DNA of 53,673 nt from an uncultured Fibrobacter sp. (GTDB lineage Bacteria; Fibrobacterota; Fibrobacteria; Fibrobacterales; Fibrobacteraceae), in the NCBI GenBank assembly GCA_946413655.1, contig CAMKLO010000018.1, positions 1 through 53,673 on the forward strand, given 5' to 3'. Below are positions 7,385 to 15,080 of the stretch, in pieces (positions within the stretch are counted from its first letter, which is position 1; each line of letters starts with the position of its first letter). The notes beneath the pieces were generated by a model. That model was not told where the DNA came from, ran no database searches, and saw only the letters and a program-made list of their open reading frames with translations. The position numbers and the translations under genes are program-made.

Positions 7385-8175
7385 TAGTTAGCCTCCTTCG
7401 GGAAAGAGACTGGAATTGTCACAAGTCTCGGGGCGGTCTTGCCTTCGGCGACCTTCATCACGTCCTTGAGGATGGTTCGCATGGCGAGGTCTTCGGAAAC
7501 ATTTTTCCAAGCGTAACCGTTACCGGATTTCGTGAGGAACAGCACGTCATTGCCATCGTTACTGACGAAAATCGAAGCGACTGCACCGTAACGCAAATAC
7601 GTCCCGGCCACGTTGCGGGCATCCACTTGCAAAAAGCCCTTCCAAACTTCGGTGGTATACCCCAAGCGGATGCGGTCGTAAAAGACCTCCATCGTGCGGT
7701 TCAACGCGTCATCCGTTTCAATCAAGCCCTTGTGGAGCATGCTTGCGATTTCCTGGATGTTCTTGACGGCCTCATCCGTGCGGTACGGGAAATCAGCCTC
7801 GAAGAACGGCACCAGCGAGTCGATGACCGTCGCAAGCGAATCTGCATATTTCGTCTTTTTGCCTTCGAAGAAGCGAATGGAGCCATTCGTCTTGGCCCTT
7901 GCCGCAGAGATTTTCTTCAATTCGACATTGAGCGAATCGATTTCGGCTTTCAAGGACTTGTTCTGCGCAGAAAGAGCCTGTACCTTTTTGCGACCGACTT
8001 CGACGAATTCGGCATGGCGCTTCTTTTCGGCTTCGTGCATAGATTTTTCGCGGGCAGTTTCAGCTTCCACCGCCTTGATTTGACGACGGACGCTTTCCAC
8101 TGTTTCTTGAGCCACGGCAAAAACGCCGGAAAGCCCCAGACATAACAACATTTTAGGAAGGAGTGAAAATTTCAT
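7384..8175 (-). CDS. DUF3450 family periplasmic coiled-coil protein (TonB2-type cluster)
   Basis: The 263-residue product has a signal peptide (MKFSLLPKMLLCLGLSGVFAVAQ), then a long coiled coil (about residues 25-110) and a globular C-terminal domain with YRTDEAVKNI and LGYTTEVWKG. This is the DUF3450 pattern, and DUF3450 genes open TtpC-ExbB-ExbD-TonB operons in gammaproteobacteria. The exact role is not known. I chose the ATG at 8175 rather than a TTG at 8181. It has no Shine-Dalgarno sequence but a TATTTT box seven bases upstream. It is the first gene of the cluster. Confidence 0.83.
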   Translation of the reverse strand: MKFSLLPKMLLCLGLSGVFAVAQETVESVRRQIKAVEAETAREKSMHEAEKKRHAEFVEVGRKKVQALSAQNKSLKAEIDSLNVELKKISAARAKTNGSIRFFEGKKTKYADSLATVIDSLVPFFEADFPYRTDEAVKNIQEIASMLHKGLIETDDALNRTMEVFYDRIRLGYTTEVWKGFLQVDARNVAGTYLRYGAVASIFVSNDGNDVLFLTKSGNGYAWKNVSEDLAMRTILKDVMKVAEGKTAPRLVTIPVSFPKEAN

Positions 8176-8182
8176 GTGCAAT

Positions 8183-8188
8183 AAAATA
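8183..8188 (-). promoter_or_regulatory. -10-like box of the TonB2-type cluster
   Basis: On the minus strand TATTTT preceded by TTTTTG lies exactly seven bases before the ATG at 8175. There is no ribosome binding site, so transcription may begin at or next to the start codon. Confidence 0.45.
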
Positions 8189-8211
8189 CAAAAATCTCAC
8201 ACAAAAAGTTC

Positions 8212-8240
8212 TTTTGCGCACCATCCAGTGCGCTTTTAAT
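8212..8240. terminator. Possible hairpin terminator between two minus-strand genes
   Basis: GCGCAC (8216-8221), loop CATCCA, GTGCGC (8228-8233), flanked by TTTT on both sides (TCTTTT before, TTTTAAT after). It lies between the stop of the pseudouridine synthase gene and the promoter of the DUF3450 gene, where a stop for minus-strand transcripts is expected. The T-run in the minus direction is imperfect. Confidence 0.35.
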
Positions 8241-8270
8241 GTTAATTTAAGCGTTTTTTTGAAGAAATTC

Positions 8271-8345
8271 CTGGATTCTTCGGCTCCGCCTCAGAATGAC
8301 GAATAGCGTATGTCATACTGAACGAACGTGAAGGATCCAGAGCAA
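8271..8345. repeat. Head-to-head pair of palindromic elements
   Basis: CTGGATTCTTCGGCTCCG with CTCAGAATGACGA (8272-8303) is followed by TGTCATACTGAACG with GAAGGATCCAG (about 8312-8341) in the opposite orientation. Together they could form a long hairpin. They belong to the family seen at 2525, 7281, 23665 and 45404. Confidence 0.6.
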
Positions 8346-8358
8346 TTTTATTGTTAAT

Positions 8359-9330
8359 TCAAACGTTTTTACTCAACAACTTTGCCATGTCTTCGGGGAA
8401 AGCATGGCTTTCGAACACACGGGGTTCTTTCCAGTACGGGAGTTGGAGTTCGACTTTGTACGCAAAAAGCATCTGGTTATGCGCACCGAGCACCTTGATA
8501 TCCTCGTCAGTGAGTTCGCCACCCTGCGCGAGTTTTTCGTAATACATGCCATCGCGGTAATACAGACGGTCCCCCACAATCGGATACCCCATCTCAGCCA
8601 AATGCGCCCGAATCTGATGTTTGCGCCCCGTAATAAGTTCCGCTTCCACAAGCGAAAGCTCCGGCGCAATCTCTGGGCAATCTAAATGCCGCAGAAGCTT
8701 AAAACGCGTAAAACATTCCTTGCCGTCCGCACGGTGGTGCATGCGCAAGCGAATCGGGTCTTCCGGGTCTTCACGCAAGGGCATTTTGCATTCCACCTCC
8801 CCTTCCGGGAATTTTCCACGCACAACCGCGAGATAGAACTTGCGGAGCAAAATGCGGTCAAGATTTTTCTGGAAGCGTGCAGCCGTTTCGCCATACCTTG
8901 CAAACAAGATAAGTCCACCCGTATCGCGGTCCAGGCGGTGCATCGGCGTCGCCGTTTCGGAATCGAACTCACGGCGGATAATCGCCGCAAACGTATTGTA
9001 GAAAATACGCCCCGTATGGTGCACGGGAACACCCGCAGGCTTTGCGACTAGAATAAATTCATCGTCTTCAAAGACCGTTTCAAAATCCGTCGGGACTTCA
9101 GGCTCACTGTAATTTTCGACGTGATAAACAACCTTGTCGCCGCAATGGGCAATCGTTTCGACGTTCGCCACCACGCCATTGACGGTTACAAGGCCTCGCG
9201 TCAAGCGGTCAATCCAATCTTCGCGGCTGTGATAGGTAAAGCGGTCACTTAGGGAATCAAGCAAAAGGCGCCCTTCGTATTCGGGACGCACCTCGCTTTC
9301 AAAGAACATATCCGACGGAGCCTTGCTCAT
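8359..9330 (-). CDS. RluA-family rRNA/tRNA pseudouridine synthase
   Basis: Starting at the ATG at 9330 (AGGGA upstream, just past the nadD stop) the protein has 323 residues. Residues about 18-75 form an S4-like RNA-binding domain. The catalytic motif is HRLDRDTGG with the nucleophilic Asp near residue 134. The late motif LITGRKHQIRAHLAEMGYP is also typical. It converts uridine to pseudouridine in rRNA or tRNA; which site is modified cannot be read from the sequence. It is probably co-transcribed with nadD. Confidence 0.9.
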   Translation of the reverse strand: MSKAPSDMFFESEVRPEYEGRLLLDSLSDRFTYHSREDWIDRLTRGLVTVNGVVANVETIAHCGDKVVYHVENYSEPEVPTDFETVFEDDEFILVAKPAGVPVHHTGRIFYNTFAAIIRREFDSETATPMHRLDRDTGGLILFARYGETAARFQKNLDRILLRKFYLAVVRGKFPEGEVECKMPLREDPEDPIRLRMHHRADGKECFTRFKLLRHLDCPEIAPELSLVEAELITGRKHQIRAHLAEMGYPIVGDRLYYRDGMYYEKLAQGGELTDEDIKVLGAHNQMLFAYKVELQLPYWKEPRVFESHAFPEDMAKLLSKNV

Positions 9331-9331
9331 T

Positions 9332-9973
9332 TTATTCCCTGTACAAGTCGTGTTCGATGATGTATTTATAGACAGAGGATTCAAGCCCCGGTGGACAAAC
9401 ATTACGGTTCAGCAAGAGCGACCTACGGATTGCCGTACTGGAATAAACGCCATTGAAACCCTGTTCTGGCCCCAGCCAAAAAAGCGGAGCATAGCCGTTG
9501 CGCTTATGTTGTTCCATATCCGGTTGCGGGTAACCGTTACGAGCAAAGACAATCAGTTCAATATCACGTAAAAGCAAATGACCGTTGTAATTTGTGCCGT
9601 AAAAATTGAGCGGGTCACGCCAATGGGGAATACCTTCGTAGGTATCAGCCCCAGTCAGCAATCGGAAATTGATATCTGGGAATTTCTCCTTAAGGCCCAT
9701 CAAAAAAACGTAAGAACCACGAAAATCGCCTTGTTCAATTTCCAAATCCGAAAGTACCAAGCGTTTGTCGCCCGAAAAAGCGAGTTCCAACATAGCAAAG
9801 CGATCCTCGGGGCTAGCTTTCAGAACTTTATCCCAACGATCCGGGCTCGGCATAAACCAGACTTCATCGCAGAAACCACGATCCAGACAAGTTTTTGCCA
9901 CACGCACATGATCCTTATGAACAGGGTCAAACGCACCACCCAAAACAGCCACATTTTTTTTCACGTCACTCAC
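9332..9973 (-). CDS. nadD: Nicotinate-nucleotide adenylyltransferase
   Basis: The 213-residue protein has the nucleotidyltransferase motif GGAFDPVHKDH at residues about 12-22 and the second motif SSTAIR near the C-terminus. It makes nicotinate adenine dinucleotide from nicotinate mononucleotide and ATP in NAD synthesis. The GTG start at 9973 has GAGG seven bases upstream. A central insertion (HWRDPLNFYGTNYN) is longer than in many NadD proteins, so another member of the family is possible, but NadD is the best fit. Confidence 0.82.
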   Translation of the reverse strand: MSDVKKNVAVLGGAFDPVHKDHVRVAKTCLDRGFCDEVWFMPSPDRWDKVLKASPEDRFAMLELAFSGDKRLVLSDLEIEQGDFRGSYVFLMGLKEKFPDINFRLLTGADTYEGIPHWRDPLNFYGTNYNGHLLLRDIELIVFARNGYPQPDMEQHKRNGYAPLFWLGPEQGFNGVYSSTAIRRSLLLNRNVCPPGLESSVYKYIIEHDLYRE

Positions 9974-10002
9974 CCAAAAACCTCAAAGCAACATCAAATA
10001 AA

Positions 10003-10659
10003 TTAATACACAAAGACCGCAAAACCGAGATTTATCTGCATTCGTCCACCCGAGACTTTCGTATCGAGGAACGGATCGTAATGTTCACGAACCCAGTGAT
10101 ACCCTACATCAAGAGTCAAGAACGTCCTTGAAAAAACTACCCAGAACGTTCCAAAGCCCACACTCCATTCATTCCAAGAGACATCGCCATTTTCACTCAA
10201 AGCGTTCACTCTGGAATACGACCCCATCACGTAGAATTCACTCATGAGATGAACGCCCAAATCTACACTGAAATTTGAATGTTCAACTTCGTTGATTTTA
10301 TCATCATCATTTTTTTCGTCGTAACTAGAGAAGCCATAACCCAGCCGCACAAAAGCAAGCCCCGGCATCCATGCGCCAAGCATCGGCTTGATTTCACAAA
10401 CGCCGATATTGTTTCCGCTTCCGACTCCGGCTCCAGAGCCAAGCCCAAAAGAGCCTCCCAAGAACAGCGGAAGTCGCATGTTCATAACGTTCCCTGCACC
10501 GACGGCTGCCTGACCCAAAGGATTGGTAACAACGCCCGTATTCCCAGTCGAAGTAGCCCCCATCGGAAGTCCCTGCGCAAATGAAGATGCAAAACCTAAA
10601 AGCGCAACGGCAAGGACAATTTTCAAGCGCTTTAGATTGTTCCAGAAATTATTTTTCAT
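10003..10659 (-). CDS. Predicted outer-membrane beta-barrel protein
   Basis: A signal peptide (LKIVLAVALLGFASSFAQ) is followed by a glycine-rich N-terminal part and alternating hydrophobic strands (FVRLGYGFSSY, FSVDLGVHLMSEFYVMGSYS, FLTLDVGYHWV). The chain ends in a typical aromatic terminal strand (QINLGFAVFVY). This is an outer-membrane barrel pattern in 218 residues. Its ATG follows one base after the stop of the upstream membrane-protein gene, so the two are likely made together. Specific function unknown. Confidence 0.7.
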   Translation of the reverse strand: MKNNFWNNLKRLKIVLAVALLGFASSFAQGLPMGATSTGNTGVVTNPLGQAAVGAGNVMNMRLPLFLGGSFGLGSGAGVGSGNNIGVCEIKPMLGAWMPGLAFVRLGYGFSSYDEKNDDDKINEVEHSNFSVDLGVHLMSEFYVMGSYSRVNALSENGDVSWNEWSVGFGTFWVVFSRTFLTLDVGYHWVREHYDPFLDTKVSGGRMQINLGFAVFVY

Positions 10660-10660
10660 A

Positions 10661-11071
10661 TTACAGTACCAAAATCACGGCAAACATAAAGCCTACCGTA
10701 GCGTTAAAAAGGGAATCATATTTCGAAACAAGATAATTCTTTTTTGAAAGAGAACCGTCACGCAAAATCTGAATCAAAAACTTATCGGAAAGAAACAAGG
10801 TCAAACTAAGTTTTGCGGCAATCAAGGCAACAAGCCATAAGGCAACATCCGAAAAATAAATCAAGCACGAATATCCGACAGACAAAGCACAAGACAAGAC
10901 GAAATTAGACCTGCGCAATTCGGATTCTGTTGCAGCATTTTCTTTCGCCAAGCCGAGGAAATCCTCAATTTTTTTGTTCACAGATTTAAAACTCGCTATA
11001 AATTCGGAGATGTTATACCCCATCAAAATAATCGAAGCGACAAGAGCAATTTTTACAACATAATCAGACAT
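10661..11071 (-). CDS. Hypothetical integral membrane protein
   Basis: This 136-residue protein has hydrophobic segments near residues 5-25, 58-75, 78-98 and 118-136, with a charged loop (NKKIEDFLGLAKENAATESE) after the first. No family is recognised. It sits between rsgA and a barrel protein on the same strand, with four bases to rsgA's stop, so it belongs to that operon. Confidence 0.65.
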   Translation of the reverse strand: MSDYVVKIALVASIILMGYNISEFIASFKSVNKKIEDFLGLAKENAATESELRRSNFVLSCALSVGYSCLIYFSDVALWLVALIAAKLSLTLFLSDKFLIQILRDGSLSKKNYLVSKYDSLFNATVGFMFAVILVL

Positions 11072-11075
11072 TAAA

Positions 11076-12314
11076 CTATTTTCCTGAATTTAAAATTCGA
11101 ACATAACTTGCATAGCGAGCCTCGGAGATTTTGCCCGATTCCACGGCGGTACGCACAGCACAGCCTGGTTCCTTCAGATGCTTGCAGTTGCTAAACTTAC
11201 ACGTAAAATGATCATCCTCGAAAAAGCCTGGAAAGATTTTTGCAAGCGTTTCCGGTTCCAAGTCCATAAGCCCAATGCTCCGGATGCCCGGCGTATCAAT
11301 CACATAACCGCCACCCGGGAAATCAAACAGACTCGAAGAAGTTGTCGTATGGCGCCCTTTGCCATCGCGTTCGCGAACATCGCCCGTCCGCAAATCCGCA
11401 TTGGGAACAAGCTTATTGATGAGCGTCGATTTGCCAACACCGCTCATGCCACTGAAAACAGACGATTTACCAAGCAGTTCATTGCGGAGTTCGTCTAAGC
11501 CGTTTCCGCTTTTCACACTCACGGGAATCACTTTATCAGCAATTTTCATAAAGTCGCGGATATCGCTAGAGAGGTCCGCGTAGCCATTCGGCAGCAAGTC
11601 CATCTTGGTCAGCACAAGCACAAACGGCAGATCGTTCAAGTTCGCCGCCAACAAAAAACGGTCCATGAAGCCGTAGTTGAATTCCGGTTGCGTCACGCTT
11701 GCGACAATAACAACCTGATCAATGTTTGCGGCAAGCGTCTGCTGCTTGTAAAAGCTATCGCGAGGTCCTGGACGCTTGAGTTCGCTCTTTCGCGGAAGCA
11801 CGCGGACAACACAATATTTTTGTGAACCAACACCATCGCCTTCATCATCGCCATCGTTCACGAGCCCGAGCAAAACACGGTCGCCCACCGCAGGAAATTC
11901 CCCAAGCGTTTTGGACGTCGTCGCACGGTACATGGCAGTAACTACAGGCGAGAGTGGAGAGACGAGAGACGAGAGAGAGTTTTCATTCTGGTTATTATCT
12001 TTCGTCTCTCGTCTGTAGGAGCGAAGCTCCGTTCTATCGTCTAAGCGCACTTCGCAGGTGCGGCGGTGGACTTCGAGCACCAAGCCTTCGACACAATTTT
12101 CTTCGCCGATGTTTTCGACAGGATTCTTGATGCGTTTGATTTTCGCTTTTTTAAATTCGCGACTGAAACGTTCCTTGATAGGACGTTCATCGACAACTCC
12201 CGATTCTAATTCACGCATGACGTCGATACGGCGACTCCGGTGTTCACGCCGCGATGTGCGTACACTTTTCAAAGGAGCATCATGTTCATCGGAATCAAAA
12301 AAGTTACTTCGCAT
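11076..12314 (-). CDS. rsgA: Ribosome small-subunit-dependent GTPase A
   Basis: RsgA is a late assembly factor of the 30S subunit. The circularly permuted GTPase shows VLTKMDLLP (G4) before GMSGVGKSTLINKL (G1) and DTPGIRSIG (G3). The C-terminal zinc part has CKFSNCKHLKEPGC. I chose the ATG at 12314, which overlaps the upstream gene by 11 bases. About 70 basic residues precede the OB-fold. The OB-fold is interrupted at residues about 90-124 by a segment (ELRSYRRETKDNNQNENSL and following) encoded entirely by a GAGACGA repeat element, inserted in frame. At 413 codons it is longer than the usual 300-360. Confidence 0.92.
   Translation of the reverse strand: MRSNFFDSDEHDAPLKSVRTSRREHRSRRIDVMRELESGVVDERPIKERFSREFKKAKIKRIKNPVENIGEENCVEGLVLEVHRRTCEVRLDDRTELRSYRRETKDNNQNENSLSSLVSPLSPVVTAMYRATTSKTLGEFPAVGDRVLLGLVNDGDDEGDGVGSQKYCVVRVLPRKSELKRPGPRDSFYKQQTLAANIDQVVIVASVTQPEFNYGFMDRFLLAANLNDLPFVLVLTKMDLLPNGYADLSSDIRDFMKIADKVIPVSVKSGNGLDELRNELLGKSSVFSGMSGVGKSTLINKLVPNADLRTGDVRERDGKGRHTTTSSSLFDFPGGGYVIDTPGIRSIGLMDLEPETLAKIFPGFFEDDHFTCKFSNCKHLKEPGCAVRTAVESGKISEARYASYVRILNSGK
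11952..12045. repeat. GAGACGA inverted-array element inserted in frame in rsgA
   Basis: Arms AGACGAGAGACGA (11960-11972) and TCGTCTCTCGTCT (12002-12014) are a perfect 13-base inverted repeat. After the right arm comes the hairpin GGAGC-GAA-GCTCC (12018-12030) and CGTCTAA. The block 11999-12045 nearly duplicates 4711-4755. It is read through as part of the RsgA OB-fold loop. Confidence 0.85.
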
Positions 12315-12591
12315 TATCCGCCAATTTAGAAACTTTTTCGTCTCCAAGCTCTCTAGATTCTTCCAATTCTTCTTCTGTTACCGGACGACCGCGACGAATG
12401 GACTCCATCAAAAAATGAATCGCCTTCAAGCGGCCATTGCACTTCTCAATGCAGTTATCATAAAAGCCCTTCGTCTTCCAATCGCCTTCGGGAATGTGCT
12501 CTGATGCATACAGGAAATGTTCCACGCAAATAGAAAGCTGTTCCGCTTCCTTTCTCAAATCTTCCAGATTACTCTTCGTAAAAAAAGGCAT
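12304..12591 (-). CDS. Small hypothetical protein upstream of rsgA
   Basis: From the ATG at 12591 the product has 95 residues, is helical and charged, and has HFLMESIRRGRPVTEEELEE near its end. The longer frame to 12636 would read through a degenerate heptamer repeat and is unlikely. The start lacks a Shine-Dalgarno sequence but has TATCTT six bases upstream. Its 3' end overlaps rsgA by 11 bases. No family recognised. Confidence 0.65.
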   Translation of the reverse strand: MPFFTKSNLEDLRKEAEQLSICVEHFLYASEHIPEGDWKTKGFYDNCIEKCNGRLKAIHFLMESIRRGRPVTEEELEESRELGDEKVSKLADNAK

Positions 12592-12597
12592 GACGTA

Positions 12598-12654
12598 AAG
12601 ATAGATATTAGAAGAAAGGCGAAAGACGAGAAACAAGAGAATTTTGTCTATATT
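12598..12654. promoter_or_regulatory. Divergent pair of close-set -10 boxes between orf95 and ubiA
   Basis: TATCTT on the minus strand (12603-12598) lies six bases from the ATG at 12591, and TATATT on the plus strand (12649-12654) lies six bases from the ATG at 12661. The 69-base spacer also holds a decayed GAGACGA array. Neither gene has a ribosome binding site. Confidence 0.45.
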
Positions 12655-12660
12655 TAAAAT

Positions 12661-13614
12661 ATGTTTCGCACCATTTTAAAAATGACTCGTCCAGTCAATA
12701 TCGCAATCGCCATCATCACCTTGGCGGTCGGATATTGTTTACTTAACGTCTTTCCCGATTTTTCCCTGATTTTGCAAGCTCTCGGATTCGCATTCGCTAT
12801 CGGATTTGCGAACATCCAGAACGATATCCTCGACCTCGAAAGTGACAAGATGAACCGCCCAGAACGCCCTCTCGTGACCGGGAAAGTATCGGTAAAGACA
12901 GCGCGCAGAACTTGGATTATCATGTTCATCCTGATGCTATTCTGCGGACTCGGAGATACTATTTTACAGAATTCCAGAACATTTGAAATTCTAAGTATAA
13001 CACGCGATCAAGGTTATTTCTATCCCTTTGAATGGCTTGATTACATCAAGTTTACCTTCCCTCTTTGGTTTTTCGTGTTACTCGGAGCACTCCTTATCGC
13101 CTACAACAAATGGCTCAAGCACATTCCGCTCCTGAAAAACATGACCGTAGCATTCCTGTGCACAACACCATTAATTTTCGCCTTGCAATATTTCTACAAC
13201 TTCTTGAGTATTTTTCCACAAGAACACCTATGGGCGATTATCCCCGCAATTCCCTTCGCATTTTTGCTCACGACTGCGCGTGAAATCTACAAGGACTTAG
13301 AAGACGAAACGGGCGACCTCAAGGCAGGCATCATGACGTTCCCCCTTATCGCAGGTTCCAAGACGGCACGCCACCTCGCCGGTGCAATCATCATTTTCAC
13401 GTGGATTTCGCTTCCGATTCCCGTTTTCTACCTAGACCGGATTTTCGAGTACAACTATCCACAGCTGTTCCTCATCATCACGGGAACCACACTCACGCCC
13501 ATATTTGCAGCAACACTCTATTTCGCCCACAAAAAAAGCTACCGCCAAGCCCAAAAGCTCGTCAAGGTAGCCATGTTTATAGGCCTAATCGCCCTAATCG
13601 TTTCAAGCCTCTAA
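12661..13614 (+). CDS. UbiA-family prenyltransferase
   Basis: The 317-residue protein has about eight to nine membrane helices. The first Asp-rich motif is NDILDLESDKMNRPERPL (residues about 58-75) and the second is REIYKDLEDETGD, as in UbiA prenyltransferases, which bind a prenyl diphosphate through magnesium. The sequence around both motifs resembles the geranylgeranylglycerol-phosphate or menaquinone-type branch; the acceptor cannot be decided here. It converges with cpoB, with only four bases between the stops. Confidence 0.85.
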   Translation: MFRTILKMTRPVNIAIAIITLAVGYCLLNVFPDFSLILQALGFAFAIGFANIQNDILDLESDKMNRPERPLVTGKVSVKTARRTWIIMFILMLFCGLGDTILQNSRTFEILSITRDQGYFYPFEWLDYIKFTFPLWFFVLLGALLIAYNKWLKHIPLLKNMTVAFLCTTPLIFALQYFYNFLSIFPQEHLWAIIPAIPFAFLLTTAREIYKDLEDETGDLKAGIMTFPLIAGSKTARHLAGAIIIFTWISLPIPVFYLDRIFEYNYPQLFLIITGTTLTPIFAATLYFAHKKSYRQAQKLVKVAMFIGLIALIVSSL

Positions 13615-13618
13615 ATAA

Positions 13619-14479
13619 TCACCGCATCTGTTCGCGGCAAATATCCTCGGCTGTGCGACCATCCGTCGATTTAAAGTCCAGCATTTCCTGCAAAGCGAGG
13701 GCCGCCTGTTCCAGTTCCGGAGTCGATGCACATGTATTGCTCGAGATAATCATTTGCAGATACTGCTTTTTGCGGTCGAGATTACATTCTTTACCGTAAA
13801 TCGTCGCAAGTTTGTACATCGAAGGGCATGCTTTGATCCCTTGCGGATTCGATTCCACGAGATTCGTCAAAAGCGTTTTCGCCTTGGCCGCCTGATTCGC
13901 TTCGATCAAACAAAGCGACATCCAGTACAGCGAACTTTCGGCCATTTCCCCACTCTTCATCATTTCATAGACCTGCTTAAAGCCGTTGTAAGCCAGCTTG
14001 TATTCACCGCGATGGTAATCTGAATGCGCCGTATTGAACATCGTTTCTGCTTCCACCATTTTTTCGGCATTAGCATCCGGTTCCATTACGGTCGTTGCCG
14101 CATTACCACTGACCACGACTTTCTTTGCGAGAATCTTGTCGGACTTGCCCAAAAGCAAATCCAAGCGATAGATGATTTCTTCTTGACGGGTATCACGGCG
14201 AACCGTTTCATCGCTCATGCGATTCGAAAGAACCGTCACTTCCGCCTGCAAACGTTTCTGAGCCACGGCAGCCGCATCCAGCTGAGACTTGACGCTATCG
14301 AGTTCTGCACGTAACGCAGCGTTTTCTGCCGAAAGAGCCGTGTAGGCAGAATCGTTCTTCACCATGATTTCATCGCCAACGGCTTTCATTTCTTTTGTAC
14401 GCAACACAGTAATGCTGCTGCACCCCGAAAGCACAAACGACGCAAGAACAACACCAAGAGGTAAAAACTTCAAATTCAC
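13619..14479 (-). CDS. cpoB: CpoB/YbgF-like lipoprotein of the Tol-Pal operon
   Basis: The signal peptide ends in the lipobox LSGC (Cys20). A coiled coil covers about residues 45-110 (AENAALRAELDSVKSQLDAA). TPR-like helices then follow (FNTAHSDYHRGEYKLAYNGF onward). Coiled coil plus TPR is the CpoB plan, and cpoB closes tol-pal operons; the protein links outer-membrane constriction with peptidoglycan synthesis in E. coli. The lipobox is unusual because E. coli CpoB is a soluble periplasmic protein. Confidence 0.82.
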   Translation of the reverse strand: MNLKFLPLGVVLASFVLSGCSSITVLRTKEMKAVGDEIMVKNDSAYTALSAENAALRAELDSVKSQLDAAAVAQKRLQAEVTVLSNRMSDETVRRDTRQEEIIYRLDLLLGKSDKILAKKVVVSGNAATTVMEPDANAEKMVEAETMFNTAHSDYHRGEYKLAYNGFKQVYEMMKSGEMAESSLYWMSLCLIEANQAAKAKTLLTNLVESNPQGIKACPSMYKLATIYGKECNLDRKKQYLQMIISSNTCASTPELEQAALALQEMLDFKSTDGRTAEDICREQMR

Positions 14480-14489
14480 GATTCAACTC

Positions 14490-15065
14490 CTACTCAATAA
14501 TGACACGGAAATGGGCTCTACGGTTCATGGAATATGCGGATTCGTCCGTTCCCTGAACCTTCGGGCGTTCCTTGCCATAGCTCACCGGGACAAGCCTTTT
14601 TCCATCAACGCCATAGGCAATCAAGAACTCCCTGACCGCCATCGAGCGGCGTGCACCCAGCGAAATATTGTAATCTTCTGTTCCGCGAGCATCCGTATGC
14701 CCTTCAATGATGACTACGAAACGGTTTTCGTTTATCAGAATTTCGGCCACCTGCGCAAGCAACACTTTCGCTTTTTCCGTCAATTCCGAACGGTCATAAT
14801 CAAAATAGACATCATCGGACATGATGCGGTTGATCATTTCTTCGAGACGGGCTCGTTCTGCTTCAAGGCGCTCCGCTTCCAAGCGAGCCAGCGAATCCGC
14901 ACTCAGCGTATCCGCGACAAGGGCGTCGAGATTGAGCGTCGAGTCCGCCGGCTGTTCCGGCGCCGTTTTCGGATTCGGGTCCGTTTCCGGTTTATCCTTG
15001 CTGCAGCCCCAAGCCAAAAGGCCAACAGCTACAAGCATTAAAGACCATTTAACCATTTTTTTCAC
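14490..15065 (-). CDS. pal: Peptidoglycan-associated lipoprotein
   Basis: The signal peptide has lipobox LAWGC. After a low-complexity spacer, an OmpA-type domain begins at VYFDYDRSELTEKAK. It contains IEGHTDARGTEDYN and LGARRSMAVREFL, the peptidoglycan (diaminopimelate) binding motifs. Pal ties the outer membrane to the cell wall and is released from TolB by energised TolA. The GTG start at 15065 has a GAGGTGG site upstream; an ATG three codons on is an alternative. It lies 15 bases behind tolB. Confidence 0.93.
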   Translation of the reverse strand: MKKMVKWSLMLVAVGLLAWGCSKDKPETDPNPKTAPEQPADSTLNLDALVADTLSADSLARLEAERLEAERARLEEMINRIMSDDVYFDYDRSELTEKAKVLLAQVAEILINENRFVVIIEGHTDARGTEDYNISLGARRSMAVREFLIAYGVDGKRLVPVSYGKERPKVQGTDESAYSMNRRAHFRVIIE

Positions 15066-15080
15066 TATCCACCTCTCCTC

